A stretch of 64,000 nt of DNA from NCBI GenBank assembly GCA_025716855.1, contig JAIXMQ010000002.1, positions 682,001 through 746,000 of the forward strand, given 5' to 3'. Positions 10,197-21,407 of this stretch are shown here, piece after piece. The first letter of the stretch is position 1. Each line of letters starts with the position of its first letter. The notes under the pieces are model-generated. The model saw only the letters and a list, made by a program, of their open reading frames with translations. It was not told the DNA's origin and made no database searches. The position numbers and the translations under genes were made by a program. Origin of the DNA: Pilaira anomala (lineage: Eukaryota; Mucoromycota; Mucoromycetes; Mucorales; Mucoraceae).

Positions 10197-11973
10197 TCAC
10201 CAGAATACTATAACTATCGGTTTACCTGTGGGAACCTGCATCCCTAAAATGGATCGAATGCTGTCTTCTATTTGTTGAATAGCATCTGTTTGGAAATAAA
10301 CTAGTATTAACAGAGGCATTTCAGAGATCTCCGATTGAAGTGTCTGGACAAGTACTTGTGATAGTTCTTTCTAATAAATGTAAAAAACAGGTTTAGAATA
10401 CGCACTATGAAGTAATCTGATTTTCCTATACCTGTTTCTTGAGAAATCGATCGGCAGCCAATAGGATTAAACAGAGTGATAATTGAACCAATCTAAAAGT
10501 GTATTAGAGCACATTGATATATATATATATATATATATTTTGGAATCAAGTAATACCTCTCTTTACTAGTCAAACTTAATACTTTTAATAAAGAAAGAAC
10601 TTCGGCATCAACTAGTTTAATACCAAAATATCCGACAATCCCAGCCAGTGCACGAATTGCTAATGATATCGCCAAATGATTTGTTTGTACGTCAGACTAC
10701 ACGATGTATATGTTAGAAAATATTAATATTAATATTGTATATTTTGCGTACCATATTTGATTCTATTTCGGCAATGATTCGTTGCTTCATTTTTATAAAT
10801 AAGTGTCCACTATTAATTGACTGCACTAAAAACCATGTGGATTTACCATAAAATACGCCATTCAGAAATTCAACCTTCCACGACTTTTTAGTATTTATTT
10901 TTCATTATCAGATGCATTTTTTTTTTCACTCACAATATCTCGACAGTAAATAACAGTTAACCTAGTAACAAGATCTGGTAATATTTGCATTTCGATTAGT
11001 TTAAATCGAGCCATAAAAGCATAGTCTGGATATTCCTCTATGACCTTGAAGATCATTTCACTAAGATATAAACTTAATAATAATATCATATAATTCAGTA
11101 TCTCAAATGTACCTTAGTTGTATTGCATAAATAGAATTTAGTTTATGAACGCATTGTAGTAATTGGTCGATAAACTATATAAACAAATTTAAGTCAGTAT
11201 CTCCGTTGAAGCGTCACCTTCTATTTCTAACAATACATCTCTATACGCATATGGGTTGTTCTTTGACAATCCCTTCACTAATTCACAACGTGTCGATATA
11301 TGAACAAACCCTTCCAGTAAATACTAGATAAATAACATGAGTACCATCCTATTTTTCTATATTTGTATTCTCGTACTTTCCAACAGGCTATATTGCCCTC
11401 GCCATGCTCAATTTCATCAAATAATTCAATGACTTCGAATACAAGAACCCCGTTTTCTTTTAAAAAAGTTTCGTTGTTCAAGAGTCTCAAATTGGCTCGA
11501 ATATTTTTATTCGCACGTTCAGTAACTTCATGTTGAACATTGAGTTGAATATAAAATAATTCACACAGCATCTCACTACGTTTAAACAAATTTCTCTCTC
11601 TCTCTTAGTTCACAGTAAAAATATACAACTACTCTTTCGATCCTTACAATTTCCACTCTTGCTGTCCAACTGTTCTGAATTGCACCTACCATAGATCTTC
11701 AGTATAAAATTAACAGCAAATATATCTTCTTTCTAATATACCAAAGCCTCTTCAAGCCCTATTTTGGAGGATGTTTTTTTGAATTCAAGAAACCGTTTTG
11801 TTAATTCTACTTCTGCTTCTGCATTCATTAGATTTGTTTCTACACCGATTCAAAATAAAGAAATTTTGACCAAATGCCAGTTATACACGACTGAGATTGA
11901 AAAATAATTTTTTGTGATAGAAATAACATGCATTCATATTATACTTACTTTCTTTAGACTGATTGATAGTCAT
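10197..11973 (-). CDS. Integrator complex subunit 2-like protein, short form
   Basis: Eleven exons keep one frame: 11949-11973, 11742-11839, 11648-11685, 11377-11575, 11237-11323, 11113-11174, 10934-11060, 10752-10883, 10557-10696, 10432-10492 and 10197-10370; 380 residues. All junctions are GT-AG, though the donor at 11236 (GTATTG) is weak. The helical product ends with a stretch (LLILVYFQTDAIQQIEDSIR then SILGMQV) that resembles the INTS2 segment I recall from animals with an LGMKI motif, and the preceding IRALAGIVGYFG also fits. INTS2 is a scaffold of the Integrator complex, which cleaves nascent RNA. The animal protein is about 1200 residues, so this covers only a middle part. It is either a reduced protein, a truncated copy, or a gene with unrecognised further exons. 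Identity rests on memory of the family, not on an alignment. Confidence 0.5.
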
Positions 11974-13674
11974 TCTTTATAGCTATATTAACGTTAATCA
12001 GGACACTTTATAAATTTTAACTTTCTATGGGAGAAGCAAAAAAAAAAAAAGTTAAGAATCGGCGTTCAGTGCCCCCGCGTATAAATCTGACATTCTATCA
12101 GTATCATATCACAAGAAATGTTCAAAAAAATAAGGATTTTTTTGTTTCATCTCGTCTGATTATGCTCCTAGTCTACTACATCTATGCAACTTAAAAAAAG
12201 CATCGAATTTACTATTGCTACTGAAATATGCTTTCTACCTCCTTTAAATAAAGTTTATTTCGGCTGAGTCATCTGTTTTTCTCTACATATTTGTTTCAGT
12301 AAAAAAAAACATTACATCTAGATATAATTTACAAATATTTCAGGGAAATGGGGTATCCCTATTGCTGAATACATAAAAATTTCTACATAGTTTCCGAAGT
12401 CGTGATAGTAGATTCCCCTTTGAAATGGTTACAATAATGATGAAAGCTAAATAGATAAGTTAGTACGATACATATTGTGCTTTACAAGATACTGTGATAT
12501 ATATATATATCTATTTAGTTGGAGCAGTATGTCGACATTCCCTGGTTGAAATTAAGCTTACAATTATTAAACTCTTTATTTTGTTAGCATAACCAGGTAT
12601 ATCGTTAGATTAGTTACTGCTGCTAGATTTATTAGCTTACTGTGTTTTCATGATTTTAATAAAGCTCAACTCATTTTAGCGACAGAAGTTTCATCGTTAC
12701 ATTCATTTAGCAAATGTAATTATTTAATACTGAGCAAAAATTAATGATTAATGAATTATTACATAATTTATATTTTTATAGAAATGTTTTTCTATTTTCT
12801 TATCTATTTCAGAAAAATCTTCACTGTATAACGATGTTAGATTTGAACTTTATTCACAGATTCTACATCTAAGAAAAAACAATTCATTTTGTTAGCCAGA
12901 TGAGCATAATTAGTCAACAATAGCGTTTTCAAACAGAAAATTAGTATGTCAAATATAAAATATGACAGAAAAAATCTTATAAAACAAGTAAGATAAAGAT
13001 GAAACCTCCTAATGCGACAAAGCAACCAGACATAAACATGAAGAGTAGCGATTCAGAAATTGGAATGGGAAAATAAAATGGAGAATATTTTTTTCGACTA
13101 TCTATAAACATGCTGTATAATTTTGCCCGTTATTAAGTATATTTATAAACTTGTCTTAAAAAATATATAGCGCCCTTTTTCTTTTGCCAACAATGAGTAG
13201 AAAAGAGTGTCAAGAAGTTGGGTAAAGATAAGGCAAAACGTTTTTTTTTTGTGCGTGTTATGCATATACCTTACATATGTATGCTACCAACACGCAATCC
13301 AGATACAGACAAACATGTAATGAGTGGCAATCTAGTTGTTTTATACGCTCCCTCATACTAGGTCGCCCTTAGTCAAAAATTAAACAGACAAATAGCTTAA
13401 ATTTGTCATATATAACTATACATCTAATTTCTGTATTCTCTCTATATGTAGCACAATAAAACTATTAATCAATTGTATAATTTAGAAATTACAGACAAAA
13501 TTTTCTAGACTAACACGTAAATATATGCGTATATAGGTTATTATTCCACGCGTACAAAATAATAAATAATAAGATAAAAAAAAAAGGAGGGCAAATATAG
13601 GAGTATAGTTATTAATTTTTATTATAATATAAATTATCTCGTTAGATAAAATAAAAAAAAGTCCATACGCTTCT
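11974..13674. other. Intergenic, nothing recognised
   Basis: AT-rich with short A/T runs. I looked for upstream exons that would complete the INTS2-like gene and did not find convincing ones. Confidence 0.45.
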
Positions 13675-14604
13675 TTAGAAAATAGGATAAACTGGTTTCA
13701 TGTAATAAAAAGGGGAGTTTGGATGACTATTGCTCTCCTCTACTTCTCCTTGACGTTGCTGCTGGTATATAGCAGTTGTAGCCAGTAAGATGATCAAGGC
13801 AGCAGTGGCTAGCGATTTTTTATTTTGTGGAATATTTGACGTTTTTTTAACTGGCATGACTGAAAGGAATGTTGGGGTTACATGATCTCTAAAGCTAGAG
13901 GCACGGGGGCGCTGATTATTATTTACAGCCAATGATGACTTGGATAGAGTAGTGCTGGTCTTGCAACAAGCGATGGATTCAGATCTTCTCGTTCTTGTTT
14001 GTATATTATGTTTACTTGTTGGTACAATGATTGATTTTTCGTATTCTTGTAATTGATATAATAATTCCATATTCGGTCGAATTCCAGGCGCCTTTTCTTG
14101 TACGTATTTTAATGCGCGATCCAGAGACCAATTTTGACCTGCCAAAGAATTTTCAGCTAGTTGGGCAATTTCAGCTTGTTGGCGGCTAGCACACAACAAA
14201 TAAGCAATCACAAGAGCGGCTGATCTTTCAATCCCTTGTTGGCAATGAATCAGTACTTTTTTTTGTCTATGATGTGCAAGTTGAATTTTTGAAATAGCTT
14301 GTGCGAATTCTACATGAGCTAAATTTTTTTGACAATGAGTCCAGCGTATATGATGATATTCTTTCACGGTTGGAATGGTAGTTATTTGAACTTCACTTGC
14401 AACATTGATAATACAGTTGATGTCAAGTATATTAAGTTGTGATCCATCTAATGCGTTATAATAGGAGCCCAAGTATAAGTTGGGTAAGATACATGCTGGT
14501 CCTTGTTTATATAGATTATTTTTATCGTTTTCTTGAACAGTTGTTTTTGGTGATGAAGCAAGATTTAAAGCTAATTTTTTTGGATTCTTTTTCAAGTTTG
14601 TCAT
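13675..14604 (-). CDS. Dual-specificity protein phosphatase with C-terminal membrane anchor
   Basis: Single exon, 309 residues. The catalytic domain spans about residues 35-195. It starts GPACILPNLYLGSYYNA, the typical DSP entry, and carries the active-site loop HCQQGIERS (Cys121, Arg127; HCx5R[ST]). DSPs dephosphorylate phospho-Tyr and phospho-Thr/Ser, often on MAP kinases. The loop that usually supplies the general-acid Asp reads IRWTHCQKNL; I see no Asp there, so catalysis may be altered. A basic, Ser-rich linker follows. A hydrophobic segment near residues 278-292 (ATAALIILLATTAIY) suggests tail anchoring to a membrane. The first ATG in an open frame was chosen as the start. Confidence 0.8.
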   Translation of the reverse strand: MTNLKKNPKKLALNLASSPKTTVQENDKNNLYKQGPACILPNLYLGSYYNALDGSQLNILDINCIINVASEVQITTIPTVKEYHHIRWTHCQKNLAHVEFAQAISKIQLAHHRQKKVLIHCQQGIERSAALVIAYLLCASRQQAEIAQLAENSLAGQNWSLDRALKYVQEKAPGIRPNMELLYQLQEYEKSIIVPTSKHNIQTRTRRSESIACCKTSTTLSKSSLAVNNNQRPRASSFRDHVTPTFLSVMPVKKTSNIPQNKKSLATAALIILLATTAIYQQQRQGEVEESNSHPNSPFYYMKPVYPIF

Positions 14605-15023
14605 GGTATATATAAAAATGAAAAGAAAAAGAGAAAGATTGCAATTAAAGAAAATGTAAAATAAGAGATGGTATTTATAATTAAGACAAAAATCGATTCA
14701 TCAACATGCATGTAGATCTAATTAATTTAATATTATCCAACCAAAATCAAATATTTCAATTCCAAAGGAGTCTTGAACCCTTATGTAATTGTCTTTTTCC
14801 CTCTTTTTTAAATTCATGTAATTTACAATATTTTTTTCTCCTAAGGAAAAAAAAAAAAAAAAAAAAGAAAGAAATTTGATACTTATTTCAAACAAATGAT
14901 AATAATAAAAAAAGGAGGAATGAAGCAAGATCACATATAATTTATATTCTAAAGTTCTTTTTTTTAAGTGTTGTGTGTGTTTTTAATTTATTAAAATGAT
15001 ATTTTTTAAATAATTTAAATAAT
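14605..15023. other. Short intergenic gap
   Basis: Holds the 5' flank of the phosphatase gene and the 3' flank of the Stm1-like gene, both on the minus strand. An 18-bp A run is present near 14847. No further gene seen. Confidence 0.5.
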
Positions 15024-16272
15024 TTAAGCGGAAGCACCGAGAGTAGGGAAAGCGGCAGCATCTTGGAGGTTGACAGCGGGACCGTTGCTGGTCTTGGCGG
15101 CACGACGACCGTTGGACTTGGCGTTGTTACCACCACGACCACCACGACGATCGTTAGTCTTACGGAATTCAGGACGAGCCTTCTCTTGGAAACGTTGCTC
15201 GATTTCAACGAAGACCTTTTGGTTCTTGGACTTCTCGGTAGGCTTCTTGGCAGCCTTGGTTTCCTTGGAGGTATAGAATTCCTCAAAGTCTTCCTTGGCG
15301 AAAGCAACGGTACCCTTGAAAGCAGCTTCATCAGCATCGTTAGCCTTACGGGCTTCAGGGAGAGAGACCTTCAAGGACTTGTTGGCCTTTTCAGCGAGGT
15401 ATTCCTCGAGGGTCTTGACTTGCTCTTCTTCCTCAACGGGAGCAGCCTCTTCGGTGGAAGCGGCATCAGTAGCTTGAGCATCAGCGGCAGCCTCGGCTTC
15501 GGCATTCTCAGCCTTACCCCAACCCTTGTTGACCTTCTTTTCAGTATCACTATTTTAAGCGTTCGTTTAGTTACCTTAGATCATCTTAAATTTCTCTTTC
15601 TCGTTACTTACACAATACCGGTACCGGAGTGACGGTCGAATTGACGACGAGGGGCACGACCACCTTCCTTGGTTTGACGACCTTCCTTGGATTGACGCTT
15701 GGGGTTAGAACCCTTGGCAGCACGGGCAGCTATTAAGAAGTAAAAAGGTTAATTTTTTTTTCACGGCTTTAAAAATTTTTTAATAAAAAAAAAAGTATTT
15801 CCTCCAGTAACCAAAAAAGTAAAAAAAAAAAAAAGGTGTATCCAAATCGAATAAGAAAAAGTTCAATTCAGTTACATGTAAACGTAAATCTCGGTGTAAA
15901 TCAACATGAGGTCTTAATGATAGTAACTAAAGGTCGGCCCTGAACCTTTTTTGTCATTTCAGGACAGTTTTTCAATTTTTGCAGTAACAAGGTCGGTGTA
16001 TTCGATACTAGTTGTCATTGTATAGTTGCCATTGTTGGTTTCATTCTTTTTTACTTTTTACTGATCGTTTGGTTTCTTTTTCTTTTTTTTGTTTGGAGGA
16101 AATATATTTTATAAAAAAAAAAAAATGAATGTCAACATTTACCATCCTTGTTAATCTTGCCGACGTTCTTCTTGTCAACAACAACAGGGGCAGCTTCTTC
16201 CTTGACAGGTTGAGGACGAGCGACCTCACCGTCACCGAGGATGTCAAAAAGGTTCTTGGAATAAGTGGACAT
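15024..16272 (-). CDS. STM1: Stm1/SERBP1-type ribosome- and RNA-binding protein
   Basis: Exons 16143-16272, 15612-15729 and 15024-15549; 257 residues. It starts MSTYSKNLFDILGDGEVARP, typical of the fungal Stm1 / HABP4-PAI-RBP1 family. It continues with a basic RQFDRHSGTGIVDTEKKVNKG motif, the family's conserved centre, then an acidic Ala/Glu stretch. It closes with an Arg/Gly-rich segment (RRGGRGGNN) and a short hydrophobic end (AAFPTLGASA). The family binds 80S ribosomes, blocks the mRNA channel and preserves idle ribosomes under starvation. Codon choice is strongly biased to C-ending codons (GTC, AAG, GCC), as in the two ribosomal protein genes here, pointing to high expression. The 413-bp first intron is unusually long for this window and may hold regulatory sequence. 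Confidence 0.85.
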
Positions 16273-16787
16273 ATCTATAAAAGAGCTAGTTTGCTATGGA
16301 TGCCTCGATCGAAAGGATGGATGGATGGATATCACAAAAACACAAAGGGAAGGATTCTTAAATTACATGACTGATTCTAAATTTTATAATCAAAATCAAG
16401 AAAAAAAAAAGTGCGAGCATTTTTTTTTAACGTTCCGCTTGAAAACATCAAAAAAATTGAAAGGCACTCTTTTCTTCTCCTTCTCTCTTTCCATGAATAC
16501 CATTAATCTCTTGCTAAGTAATCATAAAGGACAGTCAAACTTATGGAAATTAGCTTTTTCTCAAATATTCAATTGATACTGACTGAGTAAACAAGGAGTA
16601 AAAGGTGAACATTTTATATCGGGCTACCCAATATAACAATGAAGATCCTGAAGTGTGACAATATAATAAAAAATGCATTAGGTATATTTACAGAGCGAGA
16701 GGGAGGGAGAATGCATACTAAATATGTATATACACACTACATGGTATTTTTTTATAAAATAAATACAATATTTTGGAGGAGGTTTTA

Positions 16788-18379
16788 TTATTGTAATGGG
16801 GCCTTACACCATCTTCTGCTCAAAAGCTCAACCAAACCTTCTAATCTCTCTAAAGGATGCCTTAGAGAAGAAAGAACTGCTTTATTTATTAAACTGGGCT
16901 GTGTATTATTTATAATAACTATGGTACAACATTAATTAGTTATTAAGTTTTCAATGATTTTCGATTTCTGTCAATTTTAATTGCTCTTGCTGTATATAAT
17001 GCGATATTTAAATAAAGCAAATGTTATATAAGAGTATACTAAAGCTAGTACCACTTCGATTATGAAATGAAAAACTTTACCTTCACTTCCATAAGATCTG
17101 TAAATAATGCAGGAAGATAGCCGTAAGTTCAAAGAGTTTTCCAACAACATTTTATTCACGTTGCTAAACTATTTGATATACACCACTTTTAGTATTCATT
17201 GCAAAGGTAGACACTTGCTTTCCTAATTTGTTAAATTACATTAAAGTAGTTAAATTAAAACACAAACAGGGAAATTATAATTTCTACTTTTTTTTATAAA
17301 AAAAAGTTACCTTCACTTAATATACCCACAATGGAGGCATCGCCGACTCCAGTACTCAAGATCTGATCCGACATATCACACATTTTGATACGAAGCTTAA
17401 CAAAGTCAGATGTGTCTCCGCGTTTTAATTTCGAATGTTGTTTAATCTTGCATGTTGCTAACTTAGACTTCTTTATTCATAGTCTGACATAGTTATGCAC
17501 ACCAATCCGGTTTTTATACATTGTGAATTATTTGTGTTTATCAATGCAATATTTACCTTGTTATTAATAAAGTGTGAAGAAAAGAAAAAAAAAATTATTA
17601 CCATCTTGATGAATGTTGAATGATTGTCTCTGCCGTTCTGTTATGTAAGAAATATGAAGGCTATCATGGTATATATCAGTTAGCTTTTGTAATTTTTGGT
17701 TAACTAGACATTGATTCACCTTGTTTCAAGTCTCGGTCTGCTTGACTATATCTTTTATGTAATTATCATTCAGTTGACCGCATAGATTTTTCAAACTATT
17801 TATTTCTAGACGAGCGGCAGCATCGTCAGCAATCATAACATGAGCGATAGGTTGGAGAGCATCAGCGATAGTTAACATAAAGCAATATCAGTAGAAATCG
17901 AACAGAAAGATCTACAAAGGGTGCATGTACGTTGGCAAGCAGTGAAACTTAATGCGTATCTGACGTAACTGCACCAAGTAGTTACACGAATTGATCGACC
18001 TTATTGTCTTGTTTTCGATCGTAATCTCGGTATTCGGGCCTAATTCCACTACTCCGTTCGTTATTGGTGGATCTAGCAGAACAAACAAGTTGTGATTATG
18101 TAATAATAATAAATTATATATAATCTGTGTATAGCTCACAACCATAAATATATGAAGTGTTATCGTTATAAATATAAATAGACGGAAAATATTATATAGC
18201 TTATTTAAGATTGATAATGTAAATATCAATCTCGTTTTGTTCTTTAATGTGATTAAATAAACCTGTTTGTCTGGCGTACAAAAAAAAAGTAGTCTATAAC
18301 ACAAGTTCCTGTTCAGATTTGGTTGACACCGACATATTGTAGGACCAAAAGGAGCAATATTTCTCAATCTTGGATCCAT
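16788..18379 (-). pseudogene. Decayed multi-exon coding sequence of unknown family
   Basis: Several coding-like pieces on the minus strand do not join into one frame. They include MDPRLRNIAPFGPTICRCQP (18379), STNNERSSGIRPEYRDYDRK (about 18070), a 50-residue open piece MLTIADALQPIAHVMIADDA... (about 17880) ending at a stop, then NQKLQKLTDIYHDSLHISYI in another frame. QHSKLKRGDTSDFVKLRIKM... (about 17430) ends at a GTAAC donor-like site. RHPLERLEGLVELLSRRWCK ends in a stop at 16788. The mix of good codon structure, stops and frame changes suggests an inactivated gene, perhaps a member of a dispersed family. Product not recognised. An intact gene with unusual splicing is less likely. Confidence 0.35.
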
Positions 18380-19009
18380 ACTCGATTATAATACCTTGTT
18401 AGTTGAGTACCAACTGTACTTTGTCGCGGCTTATAAGAGGAGAATAATAAAGAGTACATTAAAGGTTTAAAAGTGAACATATTTTAAAAAATCTATATCT
18501 TTATGGAAGTATATTTCTTTCAAGATGTTTTACGTTCCAACGAAAATTCTCATAAATAATTTAGTATATTGAATCTTTTTAGGATTTAATCTTTCGTTTA
18601 TCCTAAGTGAGTAGTGTTCTTTTTTTCTCATGTATTTACGACACAGGAACTAATATTGAAGGAATGTTACTTTTGCAGCTGTCTTCGATTCAATTCTAAT
18701 TAAATATAAAAATAAAAGGTGAAAGGGATAAAAAAAGGTAGGAAAGGAAAAGAAAAATAAAGCAACAGTAGCTTTATAAAGGTGTCTGAAGTATTATTCA
18801 AGATGGAAGAAATCAACCTATTTATAAGAACAAAGAAGAAAATTTAAGCTCTCATTTTTGCTTCGAAAGCTGACATCATCTTTTTCTTTATCTATGGCGA
18901 AATAAGGAGGTTCCCTGGGCTAGCGGGATTTGTTCTTTTAACAAGTGTGTAGAAAGTCTTTCTCTTTTTTTTTTTTTTTTCAATATACTTACATTTCATA
19001 TAATATAAA

Positions 19010-19516
19010 ATGGTATAATATATATATATTTTTTTTTCAGGTCTTCATGTAATATTACAATTCAGTTTAATTAAAAAGATTTGATAGGGTGCTGTTAGTC
19101 GTTATCCTTATCCTAAAGATGTTTGGTAATATAATCATGTCAATTCCCCGCAACGAAATATTTTTTTTTAAACAGTTAATGTAATAGGTCTCCTGCTGGT
19201 GGTTGGTGGTCCAGACCCAAGACTTGGAAGTCAAACACAGTTATTGCCGCTATCGGTATGGCAGTAACACTTGGAGCTGTTTGGAGAGTTTCTGCTGAAA
19301 AAGAGGTAATATAAAAAATTAGTTTCAAACGTGTTTTTGCTCGTATTAATAAAGAAAAAAAAAAAATAGGTTCGTTATCAACAACCCAAGCGTTGGATTC
19401 CTTCCATGATGGTAAAGAAAAAAAAAACAATCGATATGATAAAATTAGAGGATTGGATAATTAACAAATGTATATATATATAGTGGGCCAAACAATTCAG
19501 AGACCAAGAAAAATAG
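19010..19516 (+). CDS. Small single-pass membrane protein, probably mitochondrial
   Basis: Exons 19010-19012 (ATG only), 19088-19125, 19188-19305, 19370-19411 and 19484-19516; 77 residues. The product begins MGAVSRYPYPKDVWSPAGGW and has one hydrophobic segment (NTVIAAIGMAVTLGAVWRVS). It ends with a basic tail (PKRWIPSMMWAKQFRDQEK). The pattern of a Trp-rich start, one membrane span and a RWIPS motif looks like a small conserved fungal protein, but I cannot name it. The ATG-only first exon is inferred from the frame; the eL18 gene in this window uses the same arrangement, which supports it. Exons 3-5 are firm; the start is less so. Confidence 0.6.
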
Positions 19517-19641
19517 ATTGAATGAAAAAACAACACAACACCATAATTTTAAAATTATTATTTTTTGAATAAAAAAAAAAAAAGAATACAACATTATGTA
19601 AAATAAGGGAGTGTATTTTTATTTTTTTGTGCACGCACATG

Positions 19642-19672
<31 letters not shown>

Positions 19673-19678
19673 ATTACT

Positions 19679-21232
19679 TTATAATTCATCCTTGATAGAT
19701 GCAACAGGAGTTTGGGAAATAATAGTTTCGATAATAGTTTCTACAACTGTAGGTACAACAGTTTTGGTGATATGTATATCATTATCAACAGCAGAAGAAC
19801 TACTGATTTCAGCAAGTTTTTGAGCAGCTAATCTTGCTTCGAAATAAGAATCTAAATCAAGTGCAGTCAAGACGAAAAGTAAAATGGCAGCGATCGTGAG
19901 AGCTAATAAGACGGTAAGAAGAGGATTGATAGTTGAAGTACTACTGAATTGAAGAGGGAGTGAAACAATACAACAAGAGTTATCTGCAGATGCACTTGCT
20001 AATATACGTCTATCGGGACTAATGGCAATGCTGGTAATAGAGAAACTATGAGCTTCCTTTACTTTGATAAGTACTTTAAGTGTTTCTGCATCCAATAATG
20101 TAATGCTTAAATCAGCAGAAGCAAATGCCAAGATGGCACCATCTGGACTCAAGTTGACTGCAGTGATTGGTTTTGAACTGATGTTGACTACTTTTAATTG
20201 TTCAAAAGAATAAGCATCATATTTGACAATGTATGCACCTGGTTTAGTTACACCGTTTACAATAGCAAAACCAAAATCTTTAGTGACACCACGACCATAC
20301 CTTAAAAAAAAAATGTTATGATCATATGCTTCAATATACATACATATATATATATATTACCTGAAGGCTCTGAATTCAGTCTTTTGGTTTTTAACAATAG
20401 ACGTCGTAGAAATAGTTTGAACAACTTGACCTACATTTTTACCTCGAAGATTAATCAATTTTAAACCATCTCTTAAAACACAAGTTAACTTTTCTTTCTC
20501 GAGATTAATATCAACATCTAAAATCTCATCGTCAGTAGAAACTGTCATTGGCTCAGAAATTGGTTCAAATTCTGGATATCTAAATACAACCACTTTTCCA
20601 TCTGTAGTGCCTGTGGCAACTAATGTACCATCTTGACTAAAACGTGCAACACGTTGATAATCTTCTGGTTTGATACTTTTCAATGTCTTGACTGCCTTTT
20701 CTAATTCAAATCTATAATGTCAAAATTAATAAAAAGTGTTGTCATGTATTTAATATATTAATCACCACTTTACTTGTCATTACTAATTTTGAATAGACGA
20801 CAATTCTTATTTTCTCCATCCATCATATCCTTTAATGAACTATTGACACCAGTGACAACATAAGGTTTCTGTGTTACATGTTAATACAAAAGAAGGTATT
20901 AACAAAAAAAAAAAAAGAAAGAAAACTTACAGTAGGGTGAACATCTAAACACATGGGTGCGTCTTCACCAACACCAAATTCAAAAGTGGCGTCTTCTTCC
21001 AAGTCTTTTCTACGAACATCAACTTTGAAAGATGACTATATATATTTTTTTTTAAAAATGTTAAAAAAAAGAAACTTTATATTTATTTGTGGGGTATAAA
21101 ACTTACCAACTTATTTTTTACACCTGAACGACCTGCACCTCCTCCTCCACCCATAATCAACTGGTTGGTAGAAGTAAAGCCAAGGCCAAAGATTGGAATA
21201 CCCACTGATACACTAAACGAAGGACAAGCCAT
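19679..21232 (-). CDS. SEC12: Sec12-type Sar1 exchange factor (WD40, ER membrane, KDEL end)
   Basis: Exons 21107-21232, 20931-21035, 20774-20868, 20361-20711 and 19679-20300; 432 residues. A WD40 propeller fills residues 1 to about 345, with recognisable blades (ARFSQDGTLVATGTTDGKVV; NLSPDGAILAFASADLSITL; AISPDRRILASASADNSCCI). One membrane span follows at about 351-373 (LLTVLLALTIAAILLFVLTA), then a luminal tail ending exactly in KDEL, the ER-retrieval signal. The Gly-rich loop near the start (MGGGGGAGRSGVKN) matches the family's conserved N-terminal region. Sec12/PREB loads Sar1 with GTP on the ER and so starts COPII vesicle budding. The topology (cytosolic propeller, single span, luminal retrieval signal) fits Sec12 well. 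It converges with the small gene ending at 19516. Confidence 0.88.
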
Positions 21233-21407
21233 AATGAATAAATAATAAAGTGAGAGAGAAAAAAAAAAACAAAAGAAAGAAAAGGAAGGAATTGTATTCT
21301 TTTATCCGTTTTATTTAAGTAACCGCAAAATATATACGCACACACACACACACACACAATGAAACTTTATTTATTGTTTTGTATTTACATTTGTATTTAT
21401 TTATTCT

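Noticed and set aside
11219..11236. Alternative donor GGTGAC at 11217 in the INTS2-like gene
   Set aside because: Using it shifts the next exon out of frame and hits a stop at once; the weaker donor at 11236 keeps the frame open.
15063..15632. 189-codon plus-strand frame opposite the Stm1-like gene
   Set aside because: Antisense shadow created by the strong codon bias of the real gene; it ignores clear introns.
16129..16935. Plus-strand frames opposite and upstream of the Stm1-like gene
   Set aside because: They overlap its first exon or run through low-complexity sequence; codon use does not look coding.
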